DNA from: JAHRAW01 sp965212085
GTDB taxonomy: Bacteria > Pseudomonadota > Gammaproteobacteria > Arenicellales > Poriferihabitantaceae
DNA: 64,000 bases
Direction: 5' to 3'
Assembly (NCBI GenBank): GCA_965212085.1
Contig: OZ243042.1
Coordinates: 1,240,001 to 1,304,000, forward strand
Under the pieces are notes generated by a model, which saw only the letters and a program-made list of their open reading frames with translations, was not told the DNA's origin and searched no databases. Below, piece by piece: positions 1 through 8,000 of this stretch. Numbering within the stretch: the stretch's first letter is position 1; every line of letters starts with the position of its first letter. The position numbers and the translations under genes were made by a program.

Positions 1-694
1 TCACGGCGTCAAAATCGGTCCCCGGCCCGGCGTCGGCGCCGTCGCCCACCGGCCCGATGCGGTACACCCTTTCCTCCGGGCGTTGCTCCGGGGCCGTTCC
101 CTTGAGGTTGAGCGGTTCCTCGATGATGGGTTGGGACTGATGCCGCGCGCCAAGCCGCGTGGCCTTGATCCCGCGCAACTGCTCGGCGGGCAGGTCGGGG
201 ACGTTGATGTTCAGGATCGTGTCTTGGGGCAGCGGCCGGGCGCACAATTTTTTCAGCACATCCATGACCACCCCGGCGGCGGTCGCATAGTGGCGTTCGC
301 CGTCCAGAGAAACGGCAATGGCCGGCAGGCCGAGAAAACGCCCCTCAATGGCGGCGGCCACGGTGCCCGAATAGATTACGTCATCGCCGAGGTTGGGGCC
401 GTGATTGATGCCGGCGACCACCATGTCCGGCGTAAAATCCAGAAAATCCAGCATCCCGTTCAAGGCAAGGTGAACGCAGTCCGCCGGCGTCCCGTCAACG
501 TAATACATCCGGCACGGCCCGCCCGGGCTTTGCCGAACCCGCAGCGATTTTCGCAATGACAGCGAGTTGCTGGCACCGCTGCAGTTGTGTTCGGGGGCCA
601 CCACCGCAACCTCAAACGCCGCCCCCAGGGCTTCGGCCAGCACCGCCAGGCCGGTCGCCTGGTAGCCGTCGTCGTTGCTCAGGAGGATTTTCAT
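1..694 (-). CDS. surE: 5'-nucleotidase SurE (3' end outside window)
   Basis: SurE is a cytoplasmic metal-dependent phosphatase that removes phosphate from nucleoside monophosphates. Read leftward from ATG 694 the protein begins MKILLSNDDGY, where Asp8-Asp9 are the family's metal ligands. The segments APEHNCSGASNS (about residues 33-44) and AGINHGPNLGDDVIYSG (near residue 90) carry the conserved Ser and Asn ligands. The frame stays open for about 231 codons to base 1, so the last 20 or so residues and the stop lie beyond the window. AGGAGG is absent upstream, but the N-terminal motif fixes the start. It is divergent from the exporter gene at 835. The identification is firm. Confidence 0.93.
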   Translation of the reverse strand, partial: MKILLSNDDGYQATGLAVLAEALGAAFEVAVVAPEHNCSGASNSLSLRKSLRVRQSPGGPCRMYYVDGTPADCVHLALNGMLDFLDFTPDMVVAGINHGPNLGDDVIYSGTVAAAIEGRFLGLPAIAVSLDGERHYATAAGVVMDVLKKLCARPLPQDTILNINVPDLPAEQLRGIKATRLGARHQSQPIIEEPLNLKGTAPEQRPEERVYRIGPVGDGADAGPGTDFDAV

Positions 695-709
695 GGCGTA
701 GCGGGTCGA

Positions 710-736
710 GTCGGAGGTCGGGGGTCGGGGGTCGGG
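710..736. repeat. Short tandem repeat of GTCGGGGG
   Basis: About three imperfect copies of an 8-bp unit (GTCGGAG, GTCGGGGG, GTCGGGGG, GTCGGG) lie in the gap between the divergent surE and exporter genes, immediately upstream of the surE start. It is a plain sequence observation; no function is assigned. Confidence 0.6.
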
Positions 737-834
737 TTTTGGATGTCGGGTAAGTATCGCAGTGTACCCCACCCCGGCGGTATCGTTCGGCGAAGTCCAG
801 TATAGTATCCCCCGCCAATCTTTTTCGATCACCC

Positions 835-2052
835 GTGAACCCACCCGCACATCCGCAGTTTGTGCTGATCATCAGCATCCTGGTGCTGGCCAGTTCGGCC
901 AGCATCATGTCCACGGACATCTACGCGCCGAGCCTGCCCTACCTGCCGGCGTTTTTTGACACCGGCCCGAGCATGGTCAAGCTCACCATCAGCCTCAACG
1001 TGCTGATGTTCGGCTTCGCGCAGATGATCCACGGCCCCCTGTCCGACCGCTTCGGGCGCAAGCCGGTGCTGCTCATCGCCATCGGCTTGTTCACCATCAG
1101 CAGTTTCGCTTGCGCGCTGGCGCAGAGCATCGAACAACTCATCGCCGCGCGCATGTTGCAAGGCTTCATGGGCGCCGCCGAAGCGGTGGTCGGCTACGCC
1201 ATCTTCAAAGACCTGTTCGACGAAAAACAACAAGTCCGCGCGCTGGCGATTTTCGGCATGTCCATCGCCCTCGCCCCGGCCGTCGCCCCCATCATCGGCG
1301 GCTATATCCACATCTGGTTCGGCTGGCGCTTCAACTTTCACCTCATCGGCGTACTCGGCATCGTCATCACGTTCTTGATCTGGCGGTTGCTGCCCGAATC
1401 ATCGGCCCCCGACCCCGGCGCGCTCAAACCGGCGCGGGTGCTCGGCAACTACCGCAGCCTGCTGGCGAGCAAGCAGTTCATCACCTACGCCGGCATGGTC
1501 GGCGTCGGCATGGGCATCATCTACGCCTTCATCACCGGCGGCCCGTTCATCCTCATAGATCAACTGGGCATCCCCATCGAGCGGTTCGGCTACTACCAGG
1601 CGTTCATCGTCGCCGCCTATTTCATCGGCAGTTTGATCTCCACGCGCGCCGTCAGCCGGATGGAAACCGGCCGCCTGCTCAACATCGGCCTGGGGCTGGT
1701 ATTGTTCGGCGGCGCCTGCTTCATCGCCGTAGTCGCGAGCGGCCGGGTTACGCCCAACGCCTTCGTCCTGACCTTCTCCCTCATGACCCTGGGCCTCGGC
1801 CCGTTGTTCGCCGTGGCGCCGTCCAAAGCGATGCTCGCCACCAACCACAGCGCGGGCTCGGCGGCGGCCATGCTCGGCGCCACGGAAATGGTGGTGGGCG
1901 GCCTCGCGGCGGGGGCGGTAAGCCTGCTCCACGACGGCAGCGCATGGCCGGTGGGCATCACCATCGCCGGGCTGATGGTGGTAACGCTGGTGCTGGCGGT
2001 CGCTTCGTGGCGGGGGAGCGGAGGGCGGAGCGTGGACGCGGGCGCGGTTTGA
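835..2052 (+). CDS. Bcr/CflA-type MFS multidrug exporter
   Basis: This is a 405-residue major facilitator of the drug:H+ antiporter Bcr/CflA group, an inner-membrane exporter with about 12 hydrophobic segments. The N-terminal region has STDIYAPSLP, typical of Bcr-like proteins. GPLSDRFGRKP (about residues 62-72) is MFS motif A between TM2 and TM3, and ARMLQGFMGA in TM4 fits the family. Length is normal. The GTG start at 835 is chosen because the next Met is already inside TM1. The gene stands alone between divergent surE and convergent tesA. The substrate cannot be read from sequence. Confidence 0.88.
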   Translation: MNPPAHPQFVLIISILVLASSASIMSTDIYAPSLPYLPAFFDTGPSMVKLTISLNVLMFGFAQMIHGPLSDRFGRKPVLLIAIGLFTISSFACALAQSIEQLIAARMLQGFMGAAEAVVGYAIFKDLFDEKQQVRALAIFGMSIALAPAVAPIIGGYIHIWFGWRFNFHLIGVLGIVITFLIWRLLPESSAPDPGALKPARVLGNYRSLLASKQFITYAGMVGVGMGIIYAFITGGPFILIDQLGIPIERFGYYQAFIVAAYFIGSLISTRAVSRMETGRLLNIGLGLVLFGGACFIAVVASGRVTPNAFVLTFSLMTLGLGPLFAVAPSKAMLATNHSAGSAAAMLGATEMVVGGLAAGAVSLLHDGSAWPVGITIAGLMVVTLVLAVASWRGSGGRSVDAGAV

Positions 2053-2054
2053 CT

Positions 2055-2717
2055 TCAGTTTTCAGCGTGCTCAATCAAGTCCGTCAAAAACCCCCGCACG
2101 TTTTGCATGATGATGCCCTGGGCTTTGGCGTTGGGGTGGATGCCGTCTTCCTGGAACAGCGCCGGGTCGTCCTCAATGCCGCGCAGAAAAAACGCCAGCA
2201 GCGGCGCTCCGGTGGCCGCCGCCACGCGCTCATACACGCGCTCGAATCCGGCGGTGTATTTCTCGCCGTAGTTGGGCGGCAGTTTCATTCCGAGGAGAAC
2301 CGGCGTTGCGCCCCGGGCGCGGCTCAGGCGCACCATTGTTGCGAGGTTTTGCTCCATAGCCGCCAGCGAGTTGCCACGCAGGCCGTCGTTGCCGCCGAGT
2401 TCGATGAGCACCCAGTCGGGCCGGATCCTGCGCAACGCCGAGGGCAGGCGCGCGACGCCGCCGGCGGTGGTGTCGCCGCTGATGCTGTCGTTGACGACCA
2501 CAATGTTCATGTCCCGGCCCAGGTCCCGGGCCAGCAGGTCCACCCAGCCTTCGCCTTCCTGCAACCGGTAGCCCGAGCTCAGGCTGTCGCCGACCACGAG
2601 GATGGTGGTTTGCTCTGCGGCGCGGGACGCCGGAGAGAGGCCAAGCAAAAATGCGGCGCATAATGCCGCAAGGAGCGCAACCATTCGCCGGGGCGGGTTG
2701 TCAATGTTCATAGTCAT
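2055..2717 (-). CDS. tesA: Periplasmic GDSL esterase / acyl-CoA thioesterase I
   Basis: This is an SGNH hydrolase of the TesA (lysophospholipase L1/protease I) type that hydrolyses acyl-CoA and lysophospholipid esters in the periplasm. A signal peptide (hydrophobic core about residues 12-26, ending SRAAE) precedes block I VVGDSLSSGY with the nucleophilic Ser. Block II includes SISGDTT, block III has ELGGNDG, and block V DGIHPNAKAQ carries the catalytic Asp and His. It is divergent from ybbA, the classic tesA/ybbAP layout. The start is uncertain: ATGs at 2717 and 2711 fall in a 26-bp tandem duplication, and Met12 (2684) would also give a full signal peptide. No Shine-Dalgarno is visible for any of them. 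Confidence 0.92.
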   Translation of the reverse strand: MTMNIDNPPRRMVALLAALCAAFLLGLSPASRAAEQTTILVVGDSLSSGYRLQEGEGWVDLLARDLGRDMNIVVVNDSISGDTTAGGVARLPSALRRIRPDWVLIELGGNDGLRGNSLAAMEQNLATMVRLSRARGATPVLLGMKLPPNYGEKYTAGFERVYERVAAATGAPLLAFFLRGIEDDPALFQEDGIHPNAKAQGIIMQNVRGFLTDLIEHAEN

Positions 2718-2758
2718 TGTTTATGGTCATTGTTCATAGTCATTGTTTATGGTCATTG
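2705..2758. repeat. 26-bp direct tandem duplication over the tesA start
   Basis: Bases 2705-2730 and 2731-2756 are identical copies of a 26-bp unit starting TGTTCATAGTCATTG. Because 26 is not a multiple of three, each copy supplies tesA-strand ATGs in a different frame; those upstream of 2717 run into stops within about ten codons. The duplication fills the tesA leader and may alter its translation or the shared tesA/ybbA promoter region. Confidence 0.9.
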
Positions 2759-2836
2759 CGTTTTTTGGGGGCGTACTACCCAATCCATACTACCTGCTAA
2801 ACGACTAAATGGTTCGGTATTTTCATCTTTCAAGTT

Positions 2837-3532
2837 ATGAACAGGAACAACATCATTGAAGCCGCCGGCGTCAACAAAATCGTCGAAGTCGGCGGGCGCC
2901 CCCTGCAAATCCTCACCGACGTCGGCATGGGCGTGGGTCGCGGCGAAACGGCGGCCATCGTCGGCGTCTCCGGGTCCGGCAAGTCCACCCTGCTGGGGCT
3001 GCTGGCGGGCCTCGACCTGCCTTCGTCCGGCGCCATTCGCACCGCCGGCCACGCCATCACCGGCATGAATGAGGATCAACGCGCCGAGGTTCGCGCCCGG
3101 CACGTCGGCTTTGTGTTCCAGTCGTTCCAACTGATGCCCAACCTCACGGCGCTGGAAAACGTCATGCTGCCGCTGGAAATCCTAAACCGCGGCCACGTCA
3201 AAGCCACGGCGCAGTCGGCGCTGGCGCGGGTCGGCCTCGCAGCGCGCATGATTCACTACCCGAAACAACTCTCCGGCGGCGAACAGCAGCGCGCCGCCCT
3301 GGCCCGCGCCTTCGTGACCGCCCCGGACATCCTGTTCGCCGACGAGCCCACCGGCAATCTCGACAACCAAACCGGCGAACGCATCGCCGACCTTTTGTTC
3401 GAGATGAACCTTGAGGCGCAAACCACGCTGGTGCTGGTCACCCACAACCAAAACCTCGCCGACCGCTGCGGGCGGGTTTTTACCATGGACAACGGGATGC
3501 TCTTTGAACGGAGTGAGACGAGGCTGGCATGA
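2837..3532 (+). CDS. ybbA: ABC transporter ATPase YbbA (LolD/MacB-like)
   Basis: This 231-residue ABC ATPase is of the LolD/MacB type that pairs with FtsX-like permeases. The Walker A motif GVSGSGKST lies near residue 43, the Q-loop at VFQSFQLMP, the signature LSGGEQQR near 147, Walker B DILFADEPTGNLD near 165, and the switch His in LVTHNQ near 203. The last four bases (ATGA) overlap the start of the permease gene, so the pair is translationally coupled. Opposite tesA this is the conserved gammaproteobacterial ybbAP-tesA locus. The cargo is unknown; a role in lipid or lipoprotein handling is an inference from family. Confidence 0.92.
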   Translation: MNRNNIIEAAGVNKIVEVGGRPLQILTDVGMGVGRGETAAIVGVSGSGKSTLLGLLAGLDLPSSGAIRTAGHAITGMNEDQRAEVRARHVGFVFQSFQLMPNLTALENVMLPLEILNRGHVKATAQSALARVGLAARMIHYPKQLSGGEQQRAALARAFVTAPDILFADEPTGNLDNQTGERIADLLFEMNLEAQTTLVLVTHNQNLADRCGRVFTMDNGMLFERSETRLA

Positions 3533-6045
3533 CCCTCCATCAACAATTCCGTTTCGCGCTGCGCCAGTTGCGGCGCGAGTGGAAGGCCGGGGAGCTTTCG
3601 GTTTTGCTGCTGGCGCTGGTGATCGCCATCGCCAGCCACACCGCCATCGGTCATTTCACCACGCGCATCAGCGGCGCCATGGCCGCCAACGCCAACGACG
3701 TTATCGGCGGCGACCTGGCCTTGATGGGCAGCCGGCCCGCGGACCCGGCGGTGCTGGACAACGCCGCGCAACTGGGCCTGCGGGTGGCGCGCGCGGTGCA
3801 GTTCTCCAGCGTCATCAGCGCCAACGATGAAATTCTGCTGGTGGGGGTCAAGGCGGTGGACGACGGCTATCCGTTGAAGGGCAGTTTGAAAATCGCCGCC
3901 GAACTGTACGGCCCGACGCAGTCCGTCAAAACCGGGCCGGCGGCCGGCGAAGCGTGGGTGGAGGGGCGGGTCATGCGCGCGCTGCAACTTGCGCCCGGCG
4001 ATCACATTGAGTTGGGGGCAACCCGCCTCGCGGCCAGCCGCATCCTCGCCTTTGAGCCGGACCGCGGCAGGAATTTTTACAGCTTCACGCCGCGCGTACT
4101 CATCAGCGCCCAGGACCTCGAAAAAACCGGCATCCTCCAGCCGGCCAGCCGGGTGTGGTACCGGTATATGTTCGCCGGCGCGCCGCAAGTGATCGCCCAG
4201 TACCGCGCCTGGGTGGAAGCGCGCCTGCAACCGGGGCAGCACGTTCACGGCCTCAATGAAGAACGCCCCGGGGTCGCCGAAGCCCTCGACAAGGGGCGGC
4301 AGTATATGAGCCTTGCCGGGCTGGTGGCGCTGCTGCTGGCGGCGGTGGCGATTGCAAGCAGTGGCCGGCATTACAGTGAAAGGCATTATGACACCAGCGC
4401 GCTGCTGCGCTGCATGGGCTGCCGGCAGCGGGACATCGTGGTGATCTACCTGATGCAGTTGCTGCTGCTGGCACTGGCCGGCGGGCTGATCGGCAACGGC
4501 GCCGGGTGGCTGGCCCAGGCCGGATTGCTGGCGGCGATCGCAACGCTGCTGCCGGAGAACATCGCGCCCGCGCAGTGGGCGACTGTTTACTCCGGGCTGG
4601 GGCTGGCGTTCGTGGTGCTGATCGGATTCACGCTGCCATCGGTGCTGCGCCTCAAAGCCGTGTCGCCCCAGCGGGTGCTGCGCAACGACCTCGCGCCGCT
4701 GCCGGTGTCGGCGTGGCTGGTGTACGGCGGCGCCGCCGGGCTGGTGGCGGCGATGATGTGGTACTACACCGGCAACCCGGCGCTGACCCTGGGGATGATC
4801 GGCGGCACGGCGTCGGTGCTGGTCATCGCCGCCGGGCTGATCGCCGCCCTGTTCCGGCTGCTGAACGCGCTGCTGCCCGGCCTGCCGGTGAAAATCCGCG
4901 CCGGCACGCGCAACCTGGTGCGCCGGCGGCGCGAGGCCACGGTGCAGACCATGGCCTTCGGGCTGACCATCATGGCCATGCTGGTGGTGGTGTTCATCCG
5001 CACCGAGTTGATCGGCGACTGGCAAAGCGCGATTCCCGAAGACGCGCCCAATCATTTTGTGCTCAACATCCAGAAAAGCGAGAGCACCGCGTACGCCCGA
5101 TACCTGGACGACCATCAAATCAACGGCGGCAAACTGTATCCGGTGGTGCGCGGACGCCTGACGCGGCTCAACGGCCGGCCCATGGTGGATCACGTCAGCA
5201 AGGAAGAGGAACACGACGAAAGCCTGCGGCGCGACCTCAACCTGACCTGGTCGGCGACCCTGCCGCCGGACAACGAAATTCTCGCCGGGCGGTGGTGGCC
5301 CGGCGGCGGGAGTGATATTGAACCGCTGGCGTCGGTGGAGTCGGAACTGGCGGCGCGGCTCAACATCAACCTCGGCGACCGCCTGACCCTGTTCACCGGC
5401 GAACAGGAATGGCAGGCGCGGGTGATGAGCATCCGCCGCGTGCAGTGGGACAACTTCAAGCCGAACTTCTATCTGGTCTTCAACCCCGGCGCCCTCGACC
5501 ACTTGCCGGCCACCTGGATCAACAGTTTCCAACTCAACGAGCGGGACAAGGGCAAACTGGCGGGCCTGGTGAAACGCTTTCCGTCCATCACCCTGCTCGA
5601 AGTGGACGCCATCCTCAACCAGGTCAAGGGCATCATCCACCAGGTTACGCTGGCGGTCGAGGCGATCCTCGGCTTCGTGCTGGCGGCCGGGGTGGTGGTG
5701 ACCCTGGCCGCCATCAAAGCGAGCATGAACGAGCGCATGCGCGAAGGGGCGCTGCTGCGCACCCTCGGCGCGGAACGCGCGCTGCTGCGGCAAAATCAGT
5801 GGAGCGAGTTCGCCGGAATGGGGCTGCTCTCAGGAATGTTCGGCGTATTCGGCGCCGAGATCATCAACGCGGTATTGTACCGCCGGGTGTTTGAACTGGA
5901 CTACTCACCGGCGTGGTGGGCGTGGCTGGTAGTGCCGGTGGTAGCCGCTGCCGTCATCGGCTTCGCCGGCGTGCTCAGTAGCAGCCGCGTGTTGCGGCAA
6001 AGCCCGATCGCTTCTTTGCGGCAGTGGGAGTCGGGGGGCGCGTGA
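3529..6045 (+). CDS. ybbP: FtsX-family permease YbbP
   Basis: This is an 838-residue inner-membrane permease of the FtsX/MacB superfamily with the YbbP layout: one N-terminal TM (about residues 20-45), a large periplasmic domain, and two FtsX-type clusters. The first cluster is around residues 260-460 (including VIYLMQLLLLALAGGLIGN), followed by a second periplasmic portion. The last three TMs (about 700-830) include the motif GALLRTLGAERALL typical of FtsX domains. Its start overlaps the ybbA stop by four bases. It probably forms an ABC complex with YbbA. Length is normal, no defects are seen, and the ortholog assignment is strong. Confidence 0.9.
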   Translation: MTLHQQFRFALRQLRREWKAGELSVLLLALVIAIASHTAIGHFTTRISGAMAANANDVIGGDLALMGSRPADPAVLDNAAQLGLRVARAVQFSSVISANDEILLVGVKAVDDGYPLKGSLKIAAELYGPTQSVKTGPAAGEAWVEGRVMRALQLAPGDHIELGATRLAASRILAFEPDRGRNFYSFTPRVLISAQDLEKTGILQPASRVWYRYMFAGAPQVIAQYRAWVEARLQPGQHVHGLNEERPGVAEALDKGRQYMSLAGLVALLLAAVAIASSGRHYSERHYDTSALLRCMGCRQRDIVVIYLMQLLLLALAGGLIGNGAGWLAQAGLLAAIATLLPENIAPAQWATVYSGLGLAFVVLIGFTLPSVLRLKAVSPQRVLRNDLAPLPVSAWLVYGGAAGLVAAMMWYYTGNPALTLGMIGGTASVLVIAAGLIAALFRLLNALLPGLPVKIRAGTRNLVRRRREATVQTMAFGLTIMAMLVVVFIRTELIGDWQSAIPEDAPNHFVLNIQKSESTAYARYLDDHQINGGKLYPVVRGRLTRLNGRPMVDHVSKEEEHDESLRRDLNLTWSATLPPDNEILAGRWWPGGGSDIEPLASVESELAARLNINLGDRLTLFTGEQEWQARVMSIRRVQWDNFKPNFYLVFNPGALDHLPATWINSFQLNERDKGKLAGLVKRFPSITLLEVDAILNQVKGIIHQVTLAVEAILGFVLAAGVVVTLAAIKASMNERMREGALLRTLGAERALLRQNQWSEFAGMGLLSGMFGVFGAEIINAVLYRRVFELDYSPAWWAWLVVPVVAAAVIGFAGVLSSSRVLRQSPIASLRQWESGGA

Positions 6046-6052
6046 CGCGGGG

Positions 6053-6230
6053 TTGCGGGGTGGGGTTGCGCGTGACGCGCATTGCGGGGGCGCGAGGCGC
6101 GGGGGGGTGCGCGTGACGCGCATTGTGGGGGGGAGAGCCCCCCACGCCCCCCTGTGCGGCGCGGGAAAACATCCTGTTTTCAGCGCCGCTGCGCACATCC
6201 CTGTGCGCGATGGCCGGCTGGCGCCGGGCC
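6053..6230 (+). repeat. Repeat module A, copy 1
   Basis: A GC-rich multi-hairpin module begins with GCGCGTGACGCGC (here at about 6068 and again at about 6108). It goes on through a G-rich/C-rich stem (GGGGGGAGAGCCCCCC), the stem-loop GGAAAACATCCTGTTTTC, the hairpin TGCGCACATCCCTGTGCGC and GGCCGGCTGGCGCCGG. The same order recurs at 11521, 15164 (reversed), 35920 and 36286 (reversed). No coding potential is evident. It directly follows the ybbP stop. Confidence 0.85.
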
Positions 6231-6579
6231 GAAAAAGCGGATCCGATACGATGAAAAATATGGTCGCTGGCGCTCCCTATTTTTCTATCGTTCGGGAATG
6301 ACGGCGAGGGTGATTTGTTTTTTCGCGGGGATGACGGCGAGGAAGATTTGCGCTTTTGCGGGTATGACACCGAGAGCGTGGCAACAACGCTGCCGTCATT
6401 CTCGAGCGTTAGTGTCCGTTGCCGCGTTAGCGGCTTACGGACACTTGCGTACTCGGGAATCCAGCGCCATTTGAGCCATCGCTGGTGTATCCCTGGATTC
6501 CCGATACGATGAAAAATATGGTCGCTGGCGCTCCCTATTTTTCTATCGTTCGGGAATGACGGCGAGGGTGATTTGTTTT

Positions 6580-7325
6580 GGGTCTTAGGAAGTTAAGCAC
6601 ATCTCAATAGGTGCTAAACTTCTGATATGTCTACTAAAAACAGGTATTATCGCCGTTCGCGAATCAGCGAAAGGGAATTTCGGCAAATTATACGCTACTT
6701 TGCGCTCGACCTTTCGGCCTCCGACACCGCGCGATTGACCACCATCAGCGTCCGCTCGGTCAACGCGATCTACATCAAACTTCGCCGCCGCCTCGCCGGG
6801 GAATGCGAGCCCCAAGTCAGCATGACCGGCCAGGTGGAGGTCGATGAATCGTACTTCGGCCGCAAGCGCATCCGCGGTAAGCGCGGGCGCGGCGCCGGCA
6901 GCAAAACAATCGTGTTCGGCCTGTTCAAGCGCAATGGCCGGGTTCACACGGAGATCGTGCCCGATGCCCGAAAAGCCACGCTGCAAGCGGTTATCCGGGG
7001 AAAGGTGGGCATCGACAGCGTCATTCATTCCGATGGTTGGCGCGGGTATCATGGGCTGGTGGATGTCGGCTATGCAAAGCATTTTCGGGTGCAACATGGC
7101 CGCAATGAGTTTGCCAACGAGCCATCGCACATCAACGGCATCGAGTCCTTTTGGGCATATGCCAAACTGCGGTTGAGCAAAGTGAAGGGCATCCGAAAAC
7201 ATATGTTTTACTACCACCTCAAGGAAACGGAGTTTCGGTTCAATCATCGTCGTGATAAGCTCTATCCCGTCATGCTTAAACTGCTTCGAGAGAAGCCAAT
7301 TTAGATGCTTGGCTTCCTAAGACCC
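6580..7325 (+). mobile_element. Complete IS1595-family insertion sequence (746 bp)
   Basis: The element has 20-bp terminal inverted repeats that match at 18 of 20 positions (left 6580-6599 begins GGGTCTTAGGAAG; right 7306-7325 is its complement). It encloses one transposase gene. It is flanked by the 7-bp direct repeat TTGTTTT (6573-6579 and 7326-7332). The uninterrupted target (GATTTGTTTTTTCGCGGGG) survives in neighbouring repeat units at about 6311 and 7842, which shows it inserted into a B-C spacer. IS1595 elements usually make 8-bp duplications; here only seven bases are certain because the target is T-rich. Confidence 0.9.
6627..7304 (+). CDS. IS1595-family (IS1016-like) DDE transposase
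   Basis: This 225-residue transposase is of the IS1595 type. An N-terminal helix-turn-helix-like segment (about residues 10-50) precedes the DDE catalytic core. The first Asp lies in VEVDESYFG (about residue 74), the second in HSDGWRGY (about 132), and the family-typical third block is HINGIESFWAYAK (about 170), with the acidic residue in GIES. The frame is intact and the stop lies almost against the right inverted repeat, so the element may still be active. It is the only gene of the IS. Confidence 0.93.
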   Translation: MSTKNRYYRRSRISEREFRQIIRYFALDLSASDTARLTTISVRSVNAIYIKLRRRLAGECEPQVSMTGQVEVDESYFGRKRIRGKRGRGAGSKTIVFGLFKRNGRVHTEIVPDARKATLQAVIRGKVGIDSVIHSDGWRGYHGLVDVGYAKHFRVQHGRNEFANEPSHINGIESFWAYAKLRLSKVKGIRKHMFYYHLKETEFRFNHRRDKLYPVMLKLLREKPI

Positions 7326-8000
7326 TTGTTTTTTCGCGGGGATGACACCGAAGGCAATTTGCACTTTGCGGATATGACACCGAGAACGTGGCAACAACGC
7401 TGTCGTCATTCCCGAGCGTTAGTGTCCGTTGCCGCGTTAGCGGCTTACGGACACTTGCGTACTCGGGAATCCAGCGCCACACGAACCACCGGCGGTTTAG
7501 TCCCTGGATTCCCGATACGATGAAAAATATGGTCGCTATCGCTCCCTATTTTTCTATCGTTCGGGAATGACACCGAGGGCGATTTGTTGTTTCGCGGGGA
7601 TGACACCGAGGGAGATTTACACTTTCGCGGGTATGACACACCGAGGAACGTGGCAACAACGCTGTCGTCATTCTCGAGCGTTAGTGTCCGTTGCCGCGCA
7701 AGCGGCTTACGGACACTTGCGTACTCGGGAATCCAGCGCCACACGAACCACCGGCGGTTTAGTCCCTGGATTCCCGATACGATGAAAAATATGGTCGCTG
7801 GCGCTCCCTATTTTTCTATCGTTCGGGAATGACACCGAGGGTGATTTGTTTTTTCGCGGGGATGACACCGAAGGCAATTTGCACTTTGCGGATATGACAC
7901 CGAGAACGTGGCAACAACGCTGTCGTCATTCCCGAGCGTTAGTGTCCGTTGCCGCGTAGCGGCTTACGGACACTTGGCGCTCTCGGGAATCCAGTGCGAT

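Larger units (their letters stand above)
6239..8000 (+). repeat. Tandem array of ~260-bp B-C mosaic repeat units
   Basis: Module B (about 68 bp, CTGGATTCCCGATACG to CGGGAATGAC) occurs at 6239-6302 (left end degraded), 6493-6560, 7504-7571 and 7766-7833. Module C (about 69 bp, TCATTCCCGAGCG to CTCGGGAATCCAG, with a GTGTCCGT/ACGGACAC stem) occurs at 6396-6464, 7406-7474, 7668-7736 and 7926-7994. Once the insertion sequence at 6580-7325 is removed, the C copies are spaced 257-262 bp apart, so this is a true tandem array. The spacer between B and C repeats GGGATGACACCGAG. Apart from the IS it contains no gene, and it ends at the stop codon of the autotransporter gene. Confidence 0.9.

Noticed and set aside
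1110..2663. Long open frame on the + strand over the exporter and tesA
   Set aside because: Arg/His/Gly-rich translation with no motif; it overlaps two genes with clear families and is a by-product of high GC.
3256..5793. 845-codon open frame on the minus strand over ybbA/ybbP
   Set aside because: Low-complexity, His/Gln-rich; the opposite strand has complete ABC and FtsX motifs.
7330..8000. CRISPR array
   Set aside because: Units are about 260 bp with repeated spacers, and no cas gene is present.
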